A stretch of DNA of 64,000 nt. It comes from Formosa agariphila KMM 3901. GTDB taxonomy: Bacteria; Bacteroidota; Bacteroidia; Flavobacteriales; Flavobacteriaceae. Under the pieces are notes generated by a model. The model was not told the DNA's origin. It did no database searches and saw only the letters and a program-made list of their open reading frames with translations. Where the stretch lies: assembly GCF_000723205.1 (NCBI RefSeq), contig NZ_HG315671.1:1213351-1277350 (forward strand), given 5' to 3'. Positions 17,687 through 27,347 of this stretch are shown piece by piece; positions within the stretch are counted from its first letter, which is position 1, and each line of letters starts with the position of its first letter. The position numbers and the translations under genes are program-made.

Positions 17687-19672
17687 ATGAAACCTATTCA
17701 ACTTAAATTAATAATTCTTTTTACGCTATGTATCGTGGCTAGCAGTTGCTCAAAAAAAGAGGTGATTGCAGTGATGTCTCCAGATGCAAGTAAAAAGATG
17801 GTGTTTCTTGAAGGAGAAAATAACAACGATGTCTCTTTTTCTGTATTTTACAATCAGAACGAAGTCATTCAAAGTTCGGTATTAGAACTAATGTCTGAAG
17901 AATTAAATTTCACAGGAACGATTACGGTTGAAAATATTGAAACAACTTCAGTAAATACAACGTGGACCTCTAGATTTAATGAGTTAAGTACGATTCCAGA
18001 CCATTACAATCAGATAAAAATATATTTAAAACAAGGCGATGCAAAAGTGAATATCATTGCAAGAGCTTATAATGAAGGTGTGGCTTTAGCTTACGAAATT
18101 CCTGAACAAGGTAACCTTACCGAAATTGGTTTAAATGAAAACATGCATTATAATTTCGATAAGGATTACGAGCTGTGGTCTACCCCAAAACGTGAAAAAG
18201 GCGTCTTAACGGCTCAAGGCGAGTATAGAAAAATTCCAATTTCAGCCTTGCAAGAAGGTGCCGAACGTCCGTTAGTAATTGAGATAAACGATACGGTTAA
18301 AATAGCATTGGCAGAAGCCCGTTTGGTAGATTATGCACGAATGAGTTTTAATAAAGGCACAACATCGCCGTATAGTATTGTATCCACCCTTGATGGTAAA
18401 ATGGGCGAACAAAAACAAGATACTATTACAGGAGCTGTTATTTCCGAACGCAAAAATGATGGCGCTAAAGTGCATAAAACCTTGCCATTTCAATCGCCTT
18501 GGCGCGTGGTAATGATGGGGAACAGTCATGGCGAATTATTAGAACATAATTATTTAATTCAGAATTTAAATCCGCCATCAGAAATAGCAGACGATTCTTG
18601 GATTACACCTGGAAAAGTACTTCGTGAAACAACCTTAACAACGCAAGGCGGTATGGCAGCTATCGATTTTGTAGCAAGTCATAATATGCAATATGTGCAT
18701 TTTGATGCCGGTTGGTATGGTAATGAAATGGATAATGCCTCTGATGCGACAACCATTACTTTAGACCCGAAACGCTCTAAAGGGCCTTTTGATATTGAAG
18801 CTATTACAAAATATGCTACAGAAAAAGGCGTGAAAGTTATGCTATATGTTAACCGTCGCGCTTTAGAAAATAAATTAGACGAGGTCTTACCTGTATTAAA
18901 AAAATGGGGTGTGTCTGGTATAAAATATGGTTTTGTTCGTGTGGGCGACCAAGATGCAACCGCTTGGATGCACAAGGCCGTAAAAAAAGCCGCAGAATAC
19001 GAAATGGTATTAGATATTCATGATGAATACAGACCAACAGGATTTTCTAGAACGTATCCTAATTTGTTAACTCAAGAAGGGATTCGTGGCGATGAGGAAA
19101 CGGTGCCAAACGCACATACTTTAATTACTATGTTTACCCGAAGTTTAGCAGGTGCCGCAGATAATACGGTGTGTTATTATAACAGTCGTGTAGATAAAAT
19201 GGGGTCGCATGCCTCGCAATTGGCTAAAACGGTTTGTATTTTTAGTCCACTACAATTTTTATACTGGTACGATAAAGCGCCATCAGCACCAATTAAAGAC
19301 GATGGCCTTTGGGGAGATACGCGTACTATTGGTAACGAACCAGAATTAGAATTTTTTAACGCCGTACCAACCACTTGGGACGAAACTAAAGTGTTACGAG
19401 CAGATATTGGAGAATTAGGAATTATAGCACGTAGAAAAGGTAACGATTGGTTTGTTGGCGGAATAAATGGTGTTACACCACATGATGTGACTCTCGATTT
19501 TTCATTCTTAGAGGAAGGAGCATCTTATAAGGCGAAAGTGTATACAGACGATGAGACTGTAAACACCAGAACTCAAGTGAAGATTGAAGAGAAAGATATC
19601 ACAAACCAATCAGAATTAAATATAAGCATAGACAGTAATAATGGTTTTGCTATGCACATTACTAAAGAATAA
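17687..19672 (+). CDS. GH97 family glycoside hydrolase lipoprotein
   Basis: 661 residues with lipobox SSC at residue 21. Order: N-terminal beta-sandwich (about 30-290) with IIARAYNEGVALAYEIP, the alpha/beta barrel (about 300-560) with HFDAGWYG, GVKVMLYVNRR, GVSGIKYGFV and LDIHDEYRPTGFSRTYP, and a C-terminal sandwich with GNDWFVGGINGV. These identify GH97, which contains inverting alpha-glucosidases and retaining alpha-galactosidases, calcium dependent. In GIKYGFV a glycine stands where retaining members have the Asp of an IKxDF motif, while the glutamates in HDEYRP and IRGDEE are kept, which favours an inverting or atypical mechanism. Periplasmic side-chain or oligomer hydrolase. Confidence 0.88.
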   Translation: MKPIQLKLIILFTLCIVASSCSKKEVIAVMSPDASKKMVFLEGENNNDVSFSVFYNQNEVIQSSVLELMSEELNFTGTITVENIETTSVNTTWTSRFNELSTIPDHYNQIKIYLKQGDAKVNIIARAYNEGVALAYEIPEQGNLTEIGLNENMHYNFDKDYELWSTPKREKGVLTAQGEYRKIPISALQEGAERPLVIEINDTVKIALAEARLVDYARMSFNKGTTSPYSIVSTLDGKMGEQKQDTITGAVISERKNDGAKVHKTLPFQSPWRVVMMGNSHGELLEHNYLIQNLNPPSEIADDSWITPGKVLRETTLTTQGGMAAIDFVASHNMQYVHFDAGWYGNEMDNASDATTITLDPKRSKGPFDIEAITKYATEKGVKVMLYVNRRALENKLDEVLPVLKKWGVSGIKYGFVRVGDQDATAWMHKAVKKAAEYEMVLDIHDEYRPTGFSRTYPNLLTQEGIRGDEETVPNAHTLITMFTRSLAGAADNTVCYYNSRVDKMGSHASQLAKTVCIFSPLQFLYWYDKAPSAPIKDDGLWGDTRTIGNEPELEFFNAVPTTWDETKVLRADIGELGIIARRKGNDWFVGGINGVTPHDVTLDFSFLEEGASYKAKVYTDDETVNTRTQVKIEEKDITNQSELNISIDSNNGFAMHITKE

Positions 19673-19684
19673 ACGCTAAAGGTC

Positions 19685-21367
19685 ATGAAAAATAAAGTTA
19701 GCATGTTAAAATACGTTGTAGTTTGCTTGTGTTTAAGCATTCTAGGATGTAAATCTAAAGAAGAACAACAACCAGAGGTTAAAAAGGAAATAAAGACTCT
19801 GCCTAAAGAACGTCCCAATATCATATTTTTGATGTCCGATGACCACGCCTATCAAGCCATTAGCGCGTATAGCGACCATTTAATTCAGACACCAAATATA
19901 GACCGTATTGCAGACGAAGGTATTTTATTTACCAATGCCTGTGTCTCAAATTCCATTTGTGCGCCTTCAAGAGCAACTATTTTAACAGGAAAACATACGC
20001 ATATTCACGGGAAGGTGGATAATGTATTTCCGTTTGATGAGTCGCAGATGACCTTCCCTCAATTACTTCAAGAAGCAGGCTATCAAACCGCGATGTTTGG
20101 AAAATTACACTTCGGAAACAATCCAAAAGGGATAGACGAGTTTAAAATTCTTCCAGGTCAAGGACAATATTATAATCCAGATTTTAATACCAACGACGGA
20201 AAAATTACCGTAGAAGGTTATGTTACCGATATTATTATGGACATGACTTTAGATTGGTTACAAAACAGACGCGACGAAAATAAACCGTTTATGTTGTTCT
20301 CCATGCAAAAAGCGCCACACAGAGAATGGTTGCCAGCGCCAAGACATTTTAAAGAATACACTAAAAAGACATTTGTGGAGCCAGAAACCTTATTTGATGA
20401 CTATGAAGGGCGTGGCACAGCAGCAAAAACGGCAGAAATGAATTTGTTAGAACATATGAACTGGGCTGGAGATTCTAAACTATATCCAGAAATGATGGCA
20501 GAACTAGGCATTCCAGATAAGTCGGGTTGGGATTTAGAAGCGTTTGAACGTGAAGTTGGACGTATGAATCCGGAACAACGTGCGGTATGGGATTCGGTTT
20601 ACAGACCTATGATGGAAGAGTTCAAGGAAAACTATCCAAATATGAATGAAACCGAATTAATGAAATGGCGTTACCAACGTTATATGCAAGACTATTTAGG
20701 ATGTATTGCTTCGGTTGATGAAAACGTGGGACGTTTATTGGACTATTTAGAAGAGACAGGCTTAGACGAAAACACCATCATTGTTTACACATCAGACCAA
20801 GGGTTTTATTTAGGAGAACACGGTTGGTTCGATAAGCGTTTTGTGTACGACGAATCCTTTAAAACACCATTGCTTATTAAATGGCCAAACGTTATTACGC
20901 CAGGAACAACAAATACTGAAATGGTACAAAATTTAGATTTTGCACAAACCATTTTAGAAGCAGCACAAGTTGAAGCACCTTCAGATATGCAAGGGGAAAG
21001 TTTAATTCCATTGTTATTAGGAAACGATCAAGAATGGACTAGAGATGCGGTATACTACCATTATTACGAATATCCAGGAATTCATATGGTAAAAAGACAT
21101 TATGCGATTATTACCCAAGAATATAAGTTGATTCATTTTTACTACGATGTAGACGAATGGGAATTATACGACCGTAAAAAAGATCCGAACGAAATGAAGA
21201 ATGTTGAAGACGATCCTGCGTATGCCGATGTGGTTGTAAAACTTAAAAAACAATTGGCAGATCTTAGAGCACAATACGGAGACAGTTCGGAATTAGATCA
21301 GAAAATATTACAGAAATATTTGGAAGCGAAAAACAATCCAGATATAGAAACTGTACCCTTACATTAA
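19685..21367 (+). CDS. S1-type sulfatase lipoprotein with CAPSR motif
   Basis: 560 residues; lipobox ILGC near residue 22. Motifs: NIIFLMSDDHAYQA (metal Asp pair), SICAPSRATILTGKH (formylglycine Cys with the canonical C-x-P-x-R), GKLHFG, KAPHREW, YTSDQGFYLGEHGWFDKR. The architecture with GEHGWFDKR and a DPNEMKN tail resembles the iduronate-2-sulfatase / S1_7-like branch, but a subfamily call by eye is not secure. Twelve nt after GH97 in the same operon, consistent with stepwise desulfation and glycosidic cleavage of the same oligosaccharide. Confidence 0.93.
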   Translation: MKNKVSMLKYVVVCLCLSILGCKSKEEQQPEVKKEIKTLPKERPNIIFLMSDDHAYQAISAYSDHLIQTPNIDRIADEGILFTNACVSNSICAPSRATILTGKHTHIHGKVDNVFPFDESQMTFPQLLQEAGYQTAMFGKLHFGNNPKGIDEFKILPGQGQYYNPDFNTNDGKITVEGYVTDIIMDMTLDWLQNRRDENKPFMLFSMQKAPHREWLPAPRHFKEYTKKTFVEPETLFDDYEGRGTAAKTAEMNLLEHMNWAGDSKLYPEMMAELGIPDKSGWDLEAFEREVGRMNPEQRAVWDSVYRPMMEEFKENYPNMNETELMKWRYQRYMQDYLGCIASVDENVGRLLDYLEETGLDENTIIVYTSDQGFYLGEHGWFDKRFVYDESFKTPLLIKWPNVITPGTTNTEMVQNLDFAQTILEAAQVEAPSDMQGESLIPLLLGNDQEWTRDAVYYHYYEYPGIHMVKRHYAIITQEYKLIHFYYDVDEWELYDRKKDPNEMKNVEDDPAYADVVVKLKKQLADLRAQYGDSSELDQKILQKYLEAKNNPDIETVPLH

Positions 21368-21390
21368 ATCGATAAATAAAAAATAATTTC

Positions 21391-24063
21391 ATGAGATTTT
21401 CAATCTTATTAACCTTAGCTATAACCTTCTGTTTTAATACCGTAACAGTGCAATCGCAACAAGCGACGGAACATCCACGTTTGTTTGCAAAGACTAGTGA
21501 TAGAACTGCTTTAAAGCAGAAAATAGAAACAGAAGATTGGGCAAAAGCATCGTTTAATACGCTTGTCGAGGAGATTACGCCATATGTAGATCGTCACACT
21601 ACAGATCCAGAATGGATTGTATCGCGATTGGCGATGTACTGGAAAGATGGCGAGCGCTATACACAATGTTATATTAAAGGGCAAGATTGGGATTATGGTG
21701 AAGGAAATGCGCCTATGCCAACCGTTCGTTTACCGGGTATGCGTAAATGGAACGATTATGTAAATGTGCCTTTAGAGGACAGAATTCCGTATAACGAATC
21801 GGGAGATATGTTAGGGATTAGTCGTTCTAAAGCCGATAAAACACCTGTGAAAATTCCGTATAAAGAAACAGGTCATATGATTCGTGCCAATAATATGGAA
21901 ATATTAAAACTGGCAGAAAAATCAGCTTTCGCCTATTATATGACGCAAGAAGAGAAGTATGCTAAGTTTTCGGCAGATATATATTGGACTTGGATCTTAG
22001 GAACCTATTATATGAATCCGCCTTTAGATCCCGAACAATCAACTAAAGGTTCTGGAGGCTACGAGCCCGGCGGAATTATGGGGTATTATGATTACGAAGT
22101 GATTCACGACGATAGACAAATTCCTATGGCGGCGACCTACGATTTTCTTTACGATTACTTAAAAGCGAATCCGCATAAACATTTAAAGGAAATTAATAAA
22201 ACCACAGTCGATGTGTCGAGTGAAGTGTTTAAGCGCTTTATAGAAATCGGATTGGTTCGTGGTGGTAAAAAAGGAAACTGGAATGTAAACCGTTATAAAA
22301 ACATCATAGGAAGTATGTTGGTTTTAGAGTCTAACGATTTTTATGACGATGGTAAAGGTCGTGAATATTACATTCCGTTTTACACAGAAAAATCGGGTGA
22401 GCATTATGCAGGTTTACCAGAAATAATGGCAAATTATGATACTGAAACAGGCTTATGGCCAGAATCACCAGGCTATGCGTCGGGAATGATTCCTACAGTA
22501 TTAGAAATGGGATTACAATTGTATAAATCTAGTGTGAATACCTTAGCCGGAAATCCAATTATTGAAAAAGCAGCGCTAGCGAATTTAGGTTGGTTAGATG
22601 CCCGTGGGAATTTAGTGGTGTTTGGAGATATGCGTGGTGGCGCTTTTAATATGTCGGCTTTCGAATCGTTATTAACCTATTCGACTTGGAAAGGTGATGA
22701 TATAACGGCGAAAACCATGGCTACAGTCATCAAGAAAAACATAGAAAACGGACAGTACAACAGAAATAAATCCAACTGGCAAGATATTATTTTTAATCAG
22801 GCTCTACCAGAATCGGGTAGTGAATTACCTTACCACAGATCGGCGTATTCAAAATTTCATAGACATATGATTTTAAGAAATGGAAACGACGAAGACAACG
22901 GCTTAATGTTCACATTATATGGCGGACGCTATCAGTCGCATTTAGCCGAAAACGGATTAGCTATGCAATTTTACGGTAAAGGTTGGGCTCTTGCGCCAGA
23001 TGCTTCGGCTTACGAATCGTATTGGTCGCCAGATGCAGGATATCATCGTGGAATCACGGGTTCTAACACCATAGTTCCAGGATATAAAAAAGGCGAGATT
23101 ACTATAAATGCCATGGATCCTAAAACAGTAGAAGATGGTTTTTATAATACCGAAGTCACTTCAGAACAGGTATCTTTTGCAGATGTTTCAGCAGACGAAA
23201 AACGTCGTGTTGTGGCTATGATTCGCACTTCAGAAACTACGGGGTATTATGTAGATGTGTTTAGATCAGATCAAGATAACAACGATTATATTCATCATAA
23301 TTTAGGTCACCAAGTTAGACTTACAAGTGCAGAACAGAAACCGTTAGAGGTGAAATCTGTAAATGATTTAGGTACTGAATACAACAAGAATTATAGTTTC
23401 TTTAAAAATCAAAGAAAGATAAAGTATACATCAGATTTTAATGCGACTTGGGATATTAATACGGTATCACCAGAATTGCATGTAAATATGTGGATGCAAG
23501 GGCAAGATAACCGTGAGCTGTATGTGGTAGATGCGCCACCAACCACATTACGTGAAGATATTACGCCTGGACAAATTAATAAAAGTCCACAAACTACACC
23601 AACACTAATTGTACGTCAGAATGGGATAAATGCTAAAAGTCACCCGTTTGTTTCAGTGTTTGAATCTTACGAAACCGGACAAAAATCAATTCACAATATA
23701 TCTAAAGTGGGGCAGTTTGTTGATTTAGCGGCTTTGAAAATAGAATCGAAAAACAGTACACAAATTATCTGTAGTGCTATAGATTCTAATAAAGCATTTC
23801 AACCTGAAAAAGGGATGACATTTAAAGGAACCTTGGGCGTGGTTTCAGAAAAAAATGGGATTTTTGAATACTTATACTTAGGAGAAGGAACAACTTTAAC
23901 GCACGGAAATTACAGTATTGAATCGGAAGGAGCAACAGTAACTGCTACTTTAAAGTTGGAAAATGGTACGTATTATTATTCCGCTAATCAACCCGTGAAA
24001 ATCAAACTGAAAAAAGGAAAAGCGAAAACATATCCAGCCGGATATAATGTGGAAATTAAATAG
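21391..24063 (+). CDS. Heparinase II/III-like polysaccharide lyase
   Basis: 890 residues, signal peptide ending near residue 22 (VTVQSQ). The N-terminal part (about 30-430) is an alpha-helical toroid with HPRLFAKTSD, TDPEWIVSRLAMYW and WPESPGYASGMIPTV; the C-terminal part (about 470-890) is the beta-sandwich of heparinase II/III with SHLAENGLAMQFYGKGWAL. Lyases of this fold cleave uronate-containing glycans by beta-elimination and create the unsaturated ends that GH88 removes. A paralogue with the same opening motif is at 36763-39528. In the sandwich motif this copy has S-H-L-A where the paralogue has H-M-H-A, so the active sites differ. Substrate unknown; I do not assign a PL number. Confidence 0.8.
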   Translation: MRFSILLTLAITFCFNTVTVQSQQATEHPRLFAKTSDRTALKQKIETEDWAKASFNTLVEEITPYVDRHTTDPEWIVSRLAMYWKDGERYTQCYIKGQDWDYGEGNAPMPTVRLPGMRKWNDYVNVPLEDRIPYNESGDMLGISRSKADKTPVKIPYKETGHMIRANNMEILKLAEKSAFAYYMTQEEKYAKFSADIYWTWILGTYYMNPPLDPEQSTKGSGGYEPGGIMGYYDYEVIHDDRQIPMAATYDFLYDYLKANPHKHLKEINKTTVDVSSEVFKRFIEIGLVRGGKKGNWNVNRYKNIIGSMLVLESNDFYDDGKGREYYIPFYTEKSGEHYAGLPEIMANYDTETGLWPESPGYASGMIPTVLEMGLQLYKSSVNTLAGNPIIEKAALANLGWLDARGNLVVFGDMRGGAFNMSAFESLLTYSTWKGDDITAKTMATVIKKNIENGQYNRNKSNWQDIIFNQALPESGSELPYHRSAYSKFHRHMILRNGNDEDNGLMFTLYGGRYQSHLAENGLAMQFYGKGWALAPDASAYESYWSPDAGYHRGITGSNTIVPGYKKGEITINAMDPKTVEDGFYNTEVTSEQVSFADVSADEKRRVVAMIRTSETTGYYVDVFRSDQDNNDYIHHNLGHQVRLTSAEQKPLEVKSVNDLGTEYNKNYSFFKNQRKIKYTSDFNATWDINTVSPELHVNMWMQGQDNRELYVVDAPPTTLREDITPGQINKSPQTTPTLIVRQNGINAKSHPFVSVFESYETGQKSIHNISKVGQFVDLAALKIESKNSTQIICSAIDSNKAFQPEKGMTFKGTLGVVSEKNGIFEYLYLGEGTTLTHGNYSIESEGATVTATLKLENGTYYYSANQPVKIKLKKGKAKTYPAGYNVEIK

Positions 24064-24077
24064 ATAAGAATAAACCC

Positions 24078-24944
24078 ATGCGATTAGTAGTAATTATATT
24101 TTGTGTTTTTATGGCAGTTGTAGATACAGCTGTAGCACAAGAGGTGCTTTTAGATCACCCAAATCCAGAACGTGTGGTGTATAAAATTATAGATGGCGAT
24201 ACTTTAACTATGGATTTGTATAAGCCAAATGGTTTTAAAAAAAGGAAAAAGTATCCCACATTGGTGTTCTTTTTTGGCGGAGGTTGGAAAGGGGGAACCA
24301 TAACACAATTCGAACCACAAGCCAAATATTTTGCTTCTCGAGGAATGTGTACTGTATTGGTAGATTATAGAGTAGAAAAGAAACATGAAACCACGCCGTT
24401 TGATGCCGTTAAAGATGCGAAATCTGCTATGCGTTTTTTAAAAACACATGCAAAAACTTATAACATTAATAAAAACAAAATTATTGTAGCAGGAGGATCT
24501 GCTGGCGGACATTTAGCTGCAGCAACATCTATGCTTCCTGGATTAGACGAAGCGGGTGAAGATCTTAATGTTAGTGCTAAGGCAAAAGCATTAATACTTT
24601 TTAATCCGGTTATAGATAATGGTCCTGGTGGTTATGGTTATGAGCGTGTTGGAGATCGCTACACTGAAATTTCACCCATGCACAATGTATATAAAGATGT
24701 GCCAGCAACAATTATTTTTCAAGGCACAAACGATAAACATATTCCACAAGGTACTATGGAAGAATTTAAAGCTAAAATTGAAGCCGTAGGTGGACGTTGC
24801 GATCTTCATTTGTATGAAGGCCTACCACATGGGTTTTTTAATAAAGGCAAAAAGGATAGTGAGAAATATTATAAAGAAACAGTGTATGAAGCCGATTTGT
24901 TTTTAGAATCTCTAGGCTATTTAAAGGGAGAACCAACAATTTAA
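24078..24944 (+). CDS. Secreted alpha/beta-hydrolase (carboxylesterase, BD-FAE/lipase-like)
   Basis: 288 residues, signal peptide cleaved near AVAQ (residue 21). Oxyanion segment VFFFGGGWKGGT, nucleophile elbow VAGGSAGGHLAA (Ser near 142), acid in FQGTNDKHIP and catalytic His in GLPHGFF. This is the alpha/beta-hydrolase fold-3 / BD-FAE type esterase pattern. In this setting it most likely removes acetyl, methyl or aromatic esters from the sugar units. Tightly packed between the lyase and the beta-helix lipoprotein (14 and 13 nt). Confidence 0.85.
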   Translation: MRLVVIIFCVFMAVVDTAVAQEVLLDHPNPERVVYKIIDGDTLTMDLYKPNGFKKRKKYPTLVFFFGGGWKGGTITQFEPQAKYFASRGMCTVLVDYRVEKKHETTPFDAVKDAKSAMRFLKTHAKTYNINKNKIIVAGGSAGGHLAAATSMLPGLDEAGEDLNVSAKAKALILFNPVIDNGPGGYGYERVGDRYTEISPMHNVYKDVPATIIFQGTNDKHIPQGTMEEFKAKIEAVGGRCDLHLYEGLPHGFFNKGKKDSEKYYKETVYEADLFLESLGYLKGEPTI

Positions 24945-24957
24945 TCCAAGACGTTTT

Positions 24958-27327
24958 ATGAAATATTTTCAATTTTTTACATTTTTATGCTGTATGTGTA
25001 TGTTAAGTTCGTGTGAGTCCGAATCAGAACTTAAAGTGATATATGTGTCTAAAACGCAAGTAGACATACCTAGCGGAACACAAGAATTCCCGTTTCAGAA
25101 TTTAGAAGCAGCAGTACAAAATGCGTACGAATTAAGACGTTTAAACCCAGAACTACCAATTGCAATTCATTTAGAAACTGGCGATTATTATCTAGAAAAA
25201 GCGATTCAGATTACTCCAGAATTAAACGGGTTAACAATTACTGCAGATACTGATGCAAAAGTTACTTTAAAAGGATCTCAGCCTTTAGAGTTACAGTGGA
25301 AAGCATTCAATGAGAACATTCAAGTTGCCGATGTGGATTCTAGTTTAAATTTCGATCAGTTAATCATAAATAACGAACCTCAAATTCTTGCACGTTATCC
25401 TAATTACGATGAAAATGCGCAGTATTGGAATGGTTCAGCTCCTGATGCAATTTCTAAAGAACGTATAGCAACATGGAATCAACCCGAAGGTGCTTATTTT
25501 CATGCCTTACATAACGGAAAATGGGGTGGATTTCATTTCGAAATCACTGGAGTCAACGACGACGGAACGGCTATCTTAAAAGGTGGACACCAAAATAATA
25601 GAGGCTCTAAACCGCACGATGAGTTTAGAATGGTAGAGAATGTTTTCGAAGAACTAGACAGTCCTGGCGAGTGGTTTTTAAATGTCAAAACGCATAAATT
25701 ATACTATTGGCCTACTTCAGGGCATCATAATTTAAATGATGCAAAAGTTGAAGTGGCAGTATTAAAAGACTTAATTCAAGTAGTGGGAACTTTAGAAAAC
25801 CCAGTGAAAGATATTACTATTAGCGGATTAATATTTAAACATACAACACGTACGTTTATGGAAACTTACGAACCATTATTAAGAAGCGATTGGTCTATTT
25901 ACCGCGGTGGGGTTGTGTTTTTTGAAGGCACAAAAAATTGTAGTGTTTTAGATAATGAGTTTACCAATTTAGGCGGAAATGTAATTATGGTAAGCAAATA
26001 CAATTCGGGTCTTGTAGTAAAAGGAAATCATATTTACGAAAATGGGGCAAGTGCTATATCTTTTGTAGGTGATCCTTCTGCGGTACGCTCGCCGTCTTTT
26101 AATTATGGAGAGTTTGTAGATTTAAAAGATATGGATACTGCTTCTGGCCCAAAAAACGAATTATATCCAAGAGATTGTATTGTTGAAGATAATTTAATTC
26201 ACCGTATTGGTAGAATTGAAAAGCAAACTGCAGGTGTAGAAATAGCGATGGCTATGGATATTACTGTGAGTCATAATAGTATATACGATGTACCTAGAGC
26301 TGGAATTAATATTGGAGATGGTACTTGGGGTGGACATGTTTTAGAATTTAACGACGTGTTTAATACGGTTTTAGAAACGCACGATCACGGGTCGTTTAAT
26401 TCTTGGGGACGGGATCGTTTTTGGCATCCTAAACGCCAAATTATGGATAGCATCACGACTCAAATTCCAGATATGTATACTTGGGATGCTGTTAAAACTA
26501 CAATTATAAGAAATAACCGTTTTCGTTGTGATCACGGTTGGGATATCGATTTAGACGATGGCTCTTCAAACTATCATATCTACAATAATTTAATGCTTAA
26601 TAACGGACTTAAACTTCGTGAAGGATTTAATCGTGTAGCCGAAAACAATATCATGGTTAATAACTCGCTACACCCGCATGTTTGGTTTGCAAACAGTGAA
26701 GATGTTTTTAAACACAATATTGTAATGAACACGTATCAAGATGTTGGATTACAAGGTTGGGGAAAAGAGTTAGATTATAATTTATTTCCGAATGAAGCAG
26801 CGATGATGAAGTCTCAAATTTACAACAGAGATTTACATAGTGCTTATGGTGACCCATTGTTTGAAAATCCAGAGCAATTAGATTTTAGAGTGAAAGCAAA
26901 TTCGCCAGCATTAAAAATTGGATTTAAAAACTTTCCAATGGATGAATTTGGAGTACAGAAAGAACCATTAAAAGCATTGGCGAAAACACCTGAAGTTCCT
27001 ATATTGAAGGCTGCTTCAGAAGACACAAGTAGTCCTGTGGTTGCATGGTTAAGAAACAATTTAAAATCTGTAGATTCACCTCAAGAACAATCGGCTTACG
27101 GATTAAATTCTGCAGAAGGTGTTATCGTGTTAAGAATCTGGAATGCAAGTCCTGCTGTTAAAAATAACGGGATTAAAAAAGGAGATGTCATCCTTCAAGC
27201 AGATGGAAAACCAGTGAAGACCATTCAAGATTTTTTCAAAATAAATGTAGAAAATACTACAGATGAAATGGAGCTTGTAGTTATGAGAAACCAGTCTGAA
27301 AAGACAATTACAATAAAAACAAATTAA
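24958..27327 (+). CDS. Right-handed beta-helix lipoprotein with C-terminal PDZ domain
   Basis: 789 residues with lipobox SSC at residue 19. Residues about 30-660 form a right-handed parallel beta-helix with repeats such as IVEDNLIHRIGR, ITVSHNSIYDVP and TTIIRNNRF, a fold used by many polysaccharide lyases and some glycosidases; the start, SGTQEFPFQNLEAAV, is the usual opening of such helices. Residues about 712-789 look like a PDZ domain (EGVIVLRIWNASPA, IKKGDVILQADGKPV). A beta-helix joined to PDZ is unusual. Possible roles are an epimerase, lyase or glycosidase whose PDZ part docks to a partner at the membrane. No catalytic residues can be assigned by eye. Confidence 0.75.
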   Translation: MKYFQFFTFLCCMCMLSSCESESELKVIYVSKTQVDIPSGTQEFPFQNLEAAVQNAYELRRLNPELPIAIHLETGDYYLEKAIQITPELNGLTITADTDAKVTLKGSQPLELQWKAFNENIQVADVDSSLNFDQLIINNEPQILARYPNYDENAQYWNGSAPDAISKERIATWNQPEGAYFHALHNGKWGGFHFEITGVNDDGTAILKGGHQNNRGSKPHDEFRMVENVFEELDSPGEWFLNVKTHKLYYWPTSGHHNLNDAKVEVAVLKDLIQVVGTLENPVKDITISGLIFKHTTRTFMETYEPLLRSDWSIYRGGVVFFEGTKNCSVLDNEFTNLGGNVIMVSKYNSGLVVKGNHIYENGASAISFVGDPSAVRSPSFNYGEFVDLKDMDTASGPKNELYPRDCIVEDNLIHRIGRIEKQTAGVEIAMAMDITVSHNSIYDVPRAGINIGDGTWGGHVLEFNDVFNTVLETHDHGSFNSWGRDRFWHPKRQIMDSITTQIPDMYTWDAVKTTIIRNNRFRCDHGWDIDLDDGSSNYHIYNNLMLNNGLKLREGFNRVAENNIMVNNSLHPHVWFANSEDVFKHNIVMNTYQDVGLQGWGKELDYNLFPNEAAMMKSQIYNRDLHSAYGDPLFENPEQLDFRVKANSPALKIGFKNFPMDEFGVQKEPLKALAKTPEVPILKAASEDTSSPVVAWLRNNLKSVDSPQEQSAYGLNSAEGVIVLRIWNASPAVKNNGIKKGDVILQADGKPVKTIQDFFKINVENTTDEMELVVMRNQSEKTITIKTN

Positions 27328-27347
27328 TTAACTTAAAAATAAAAAGA

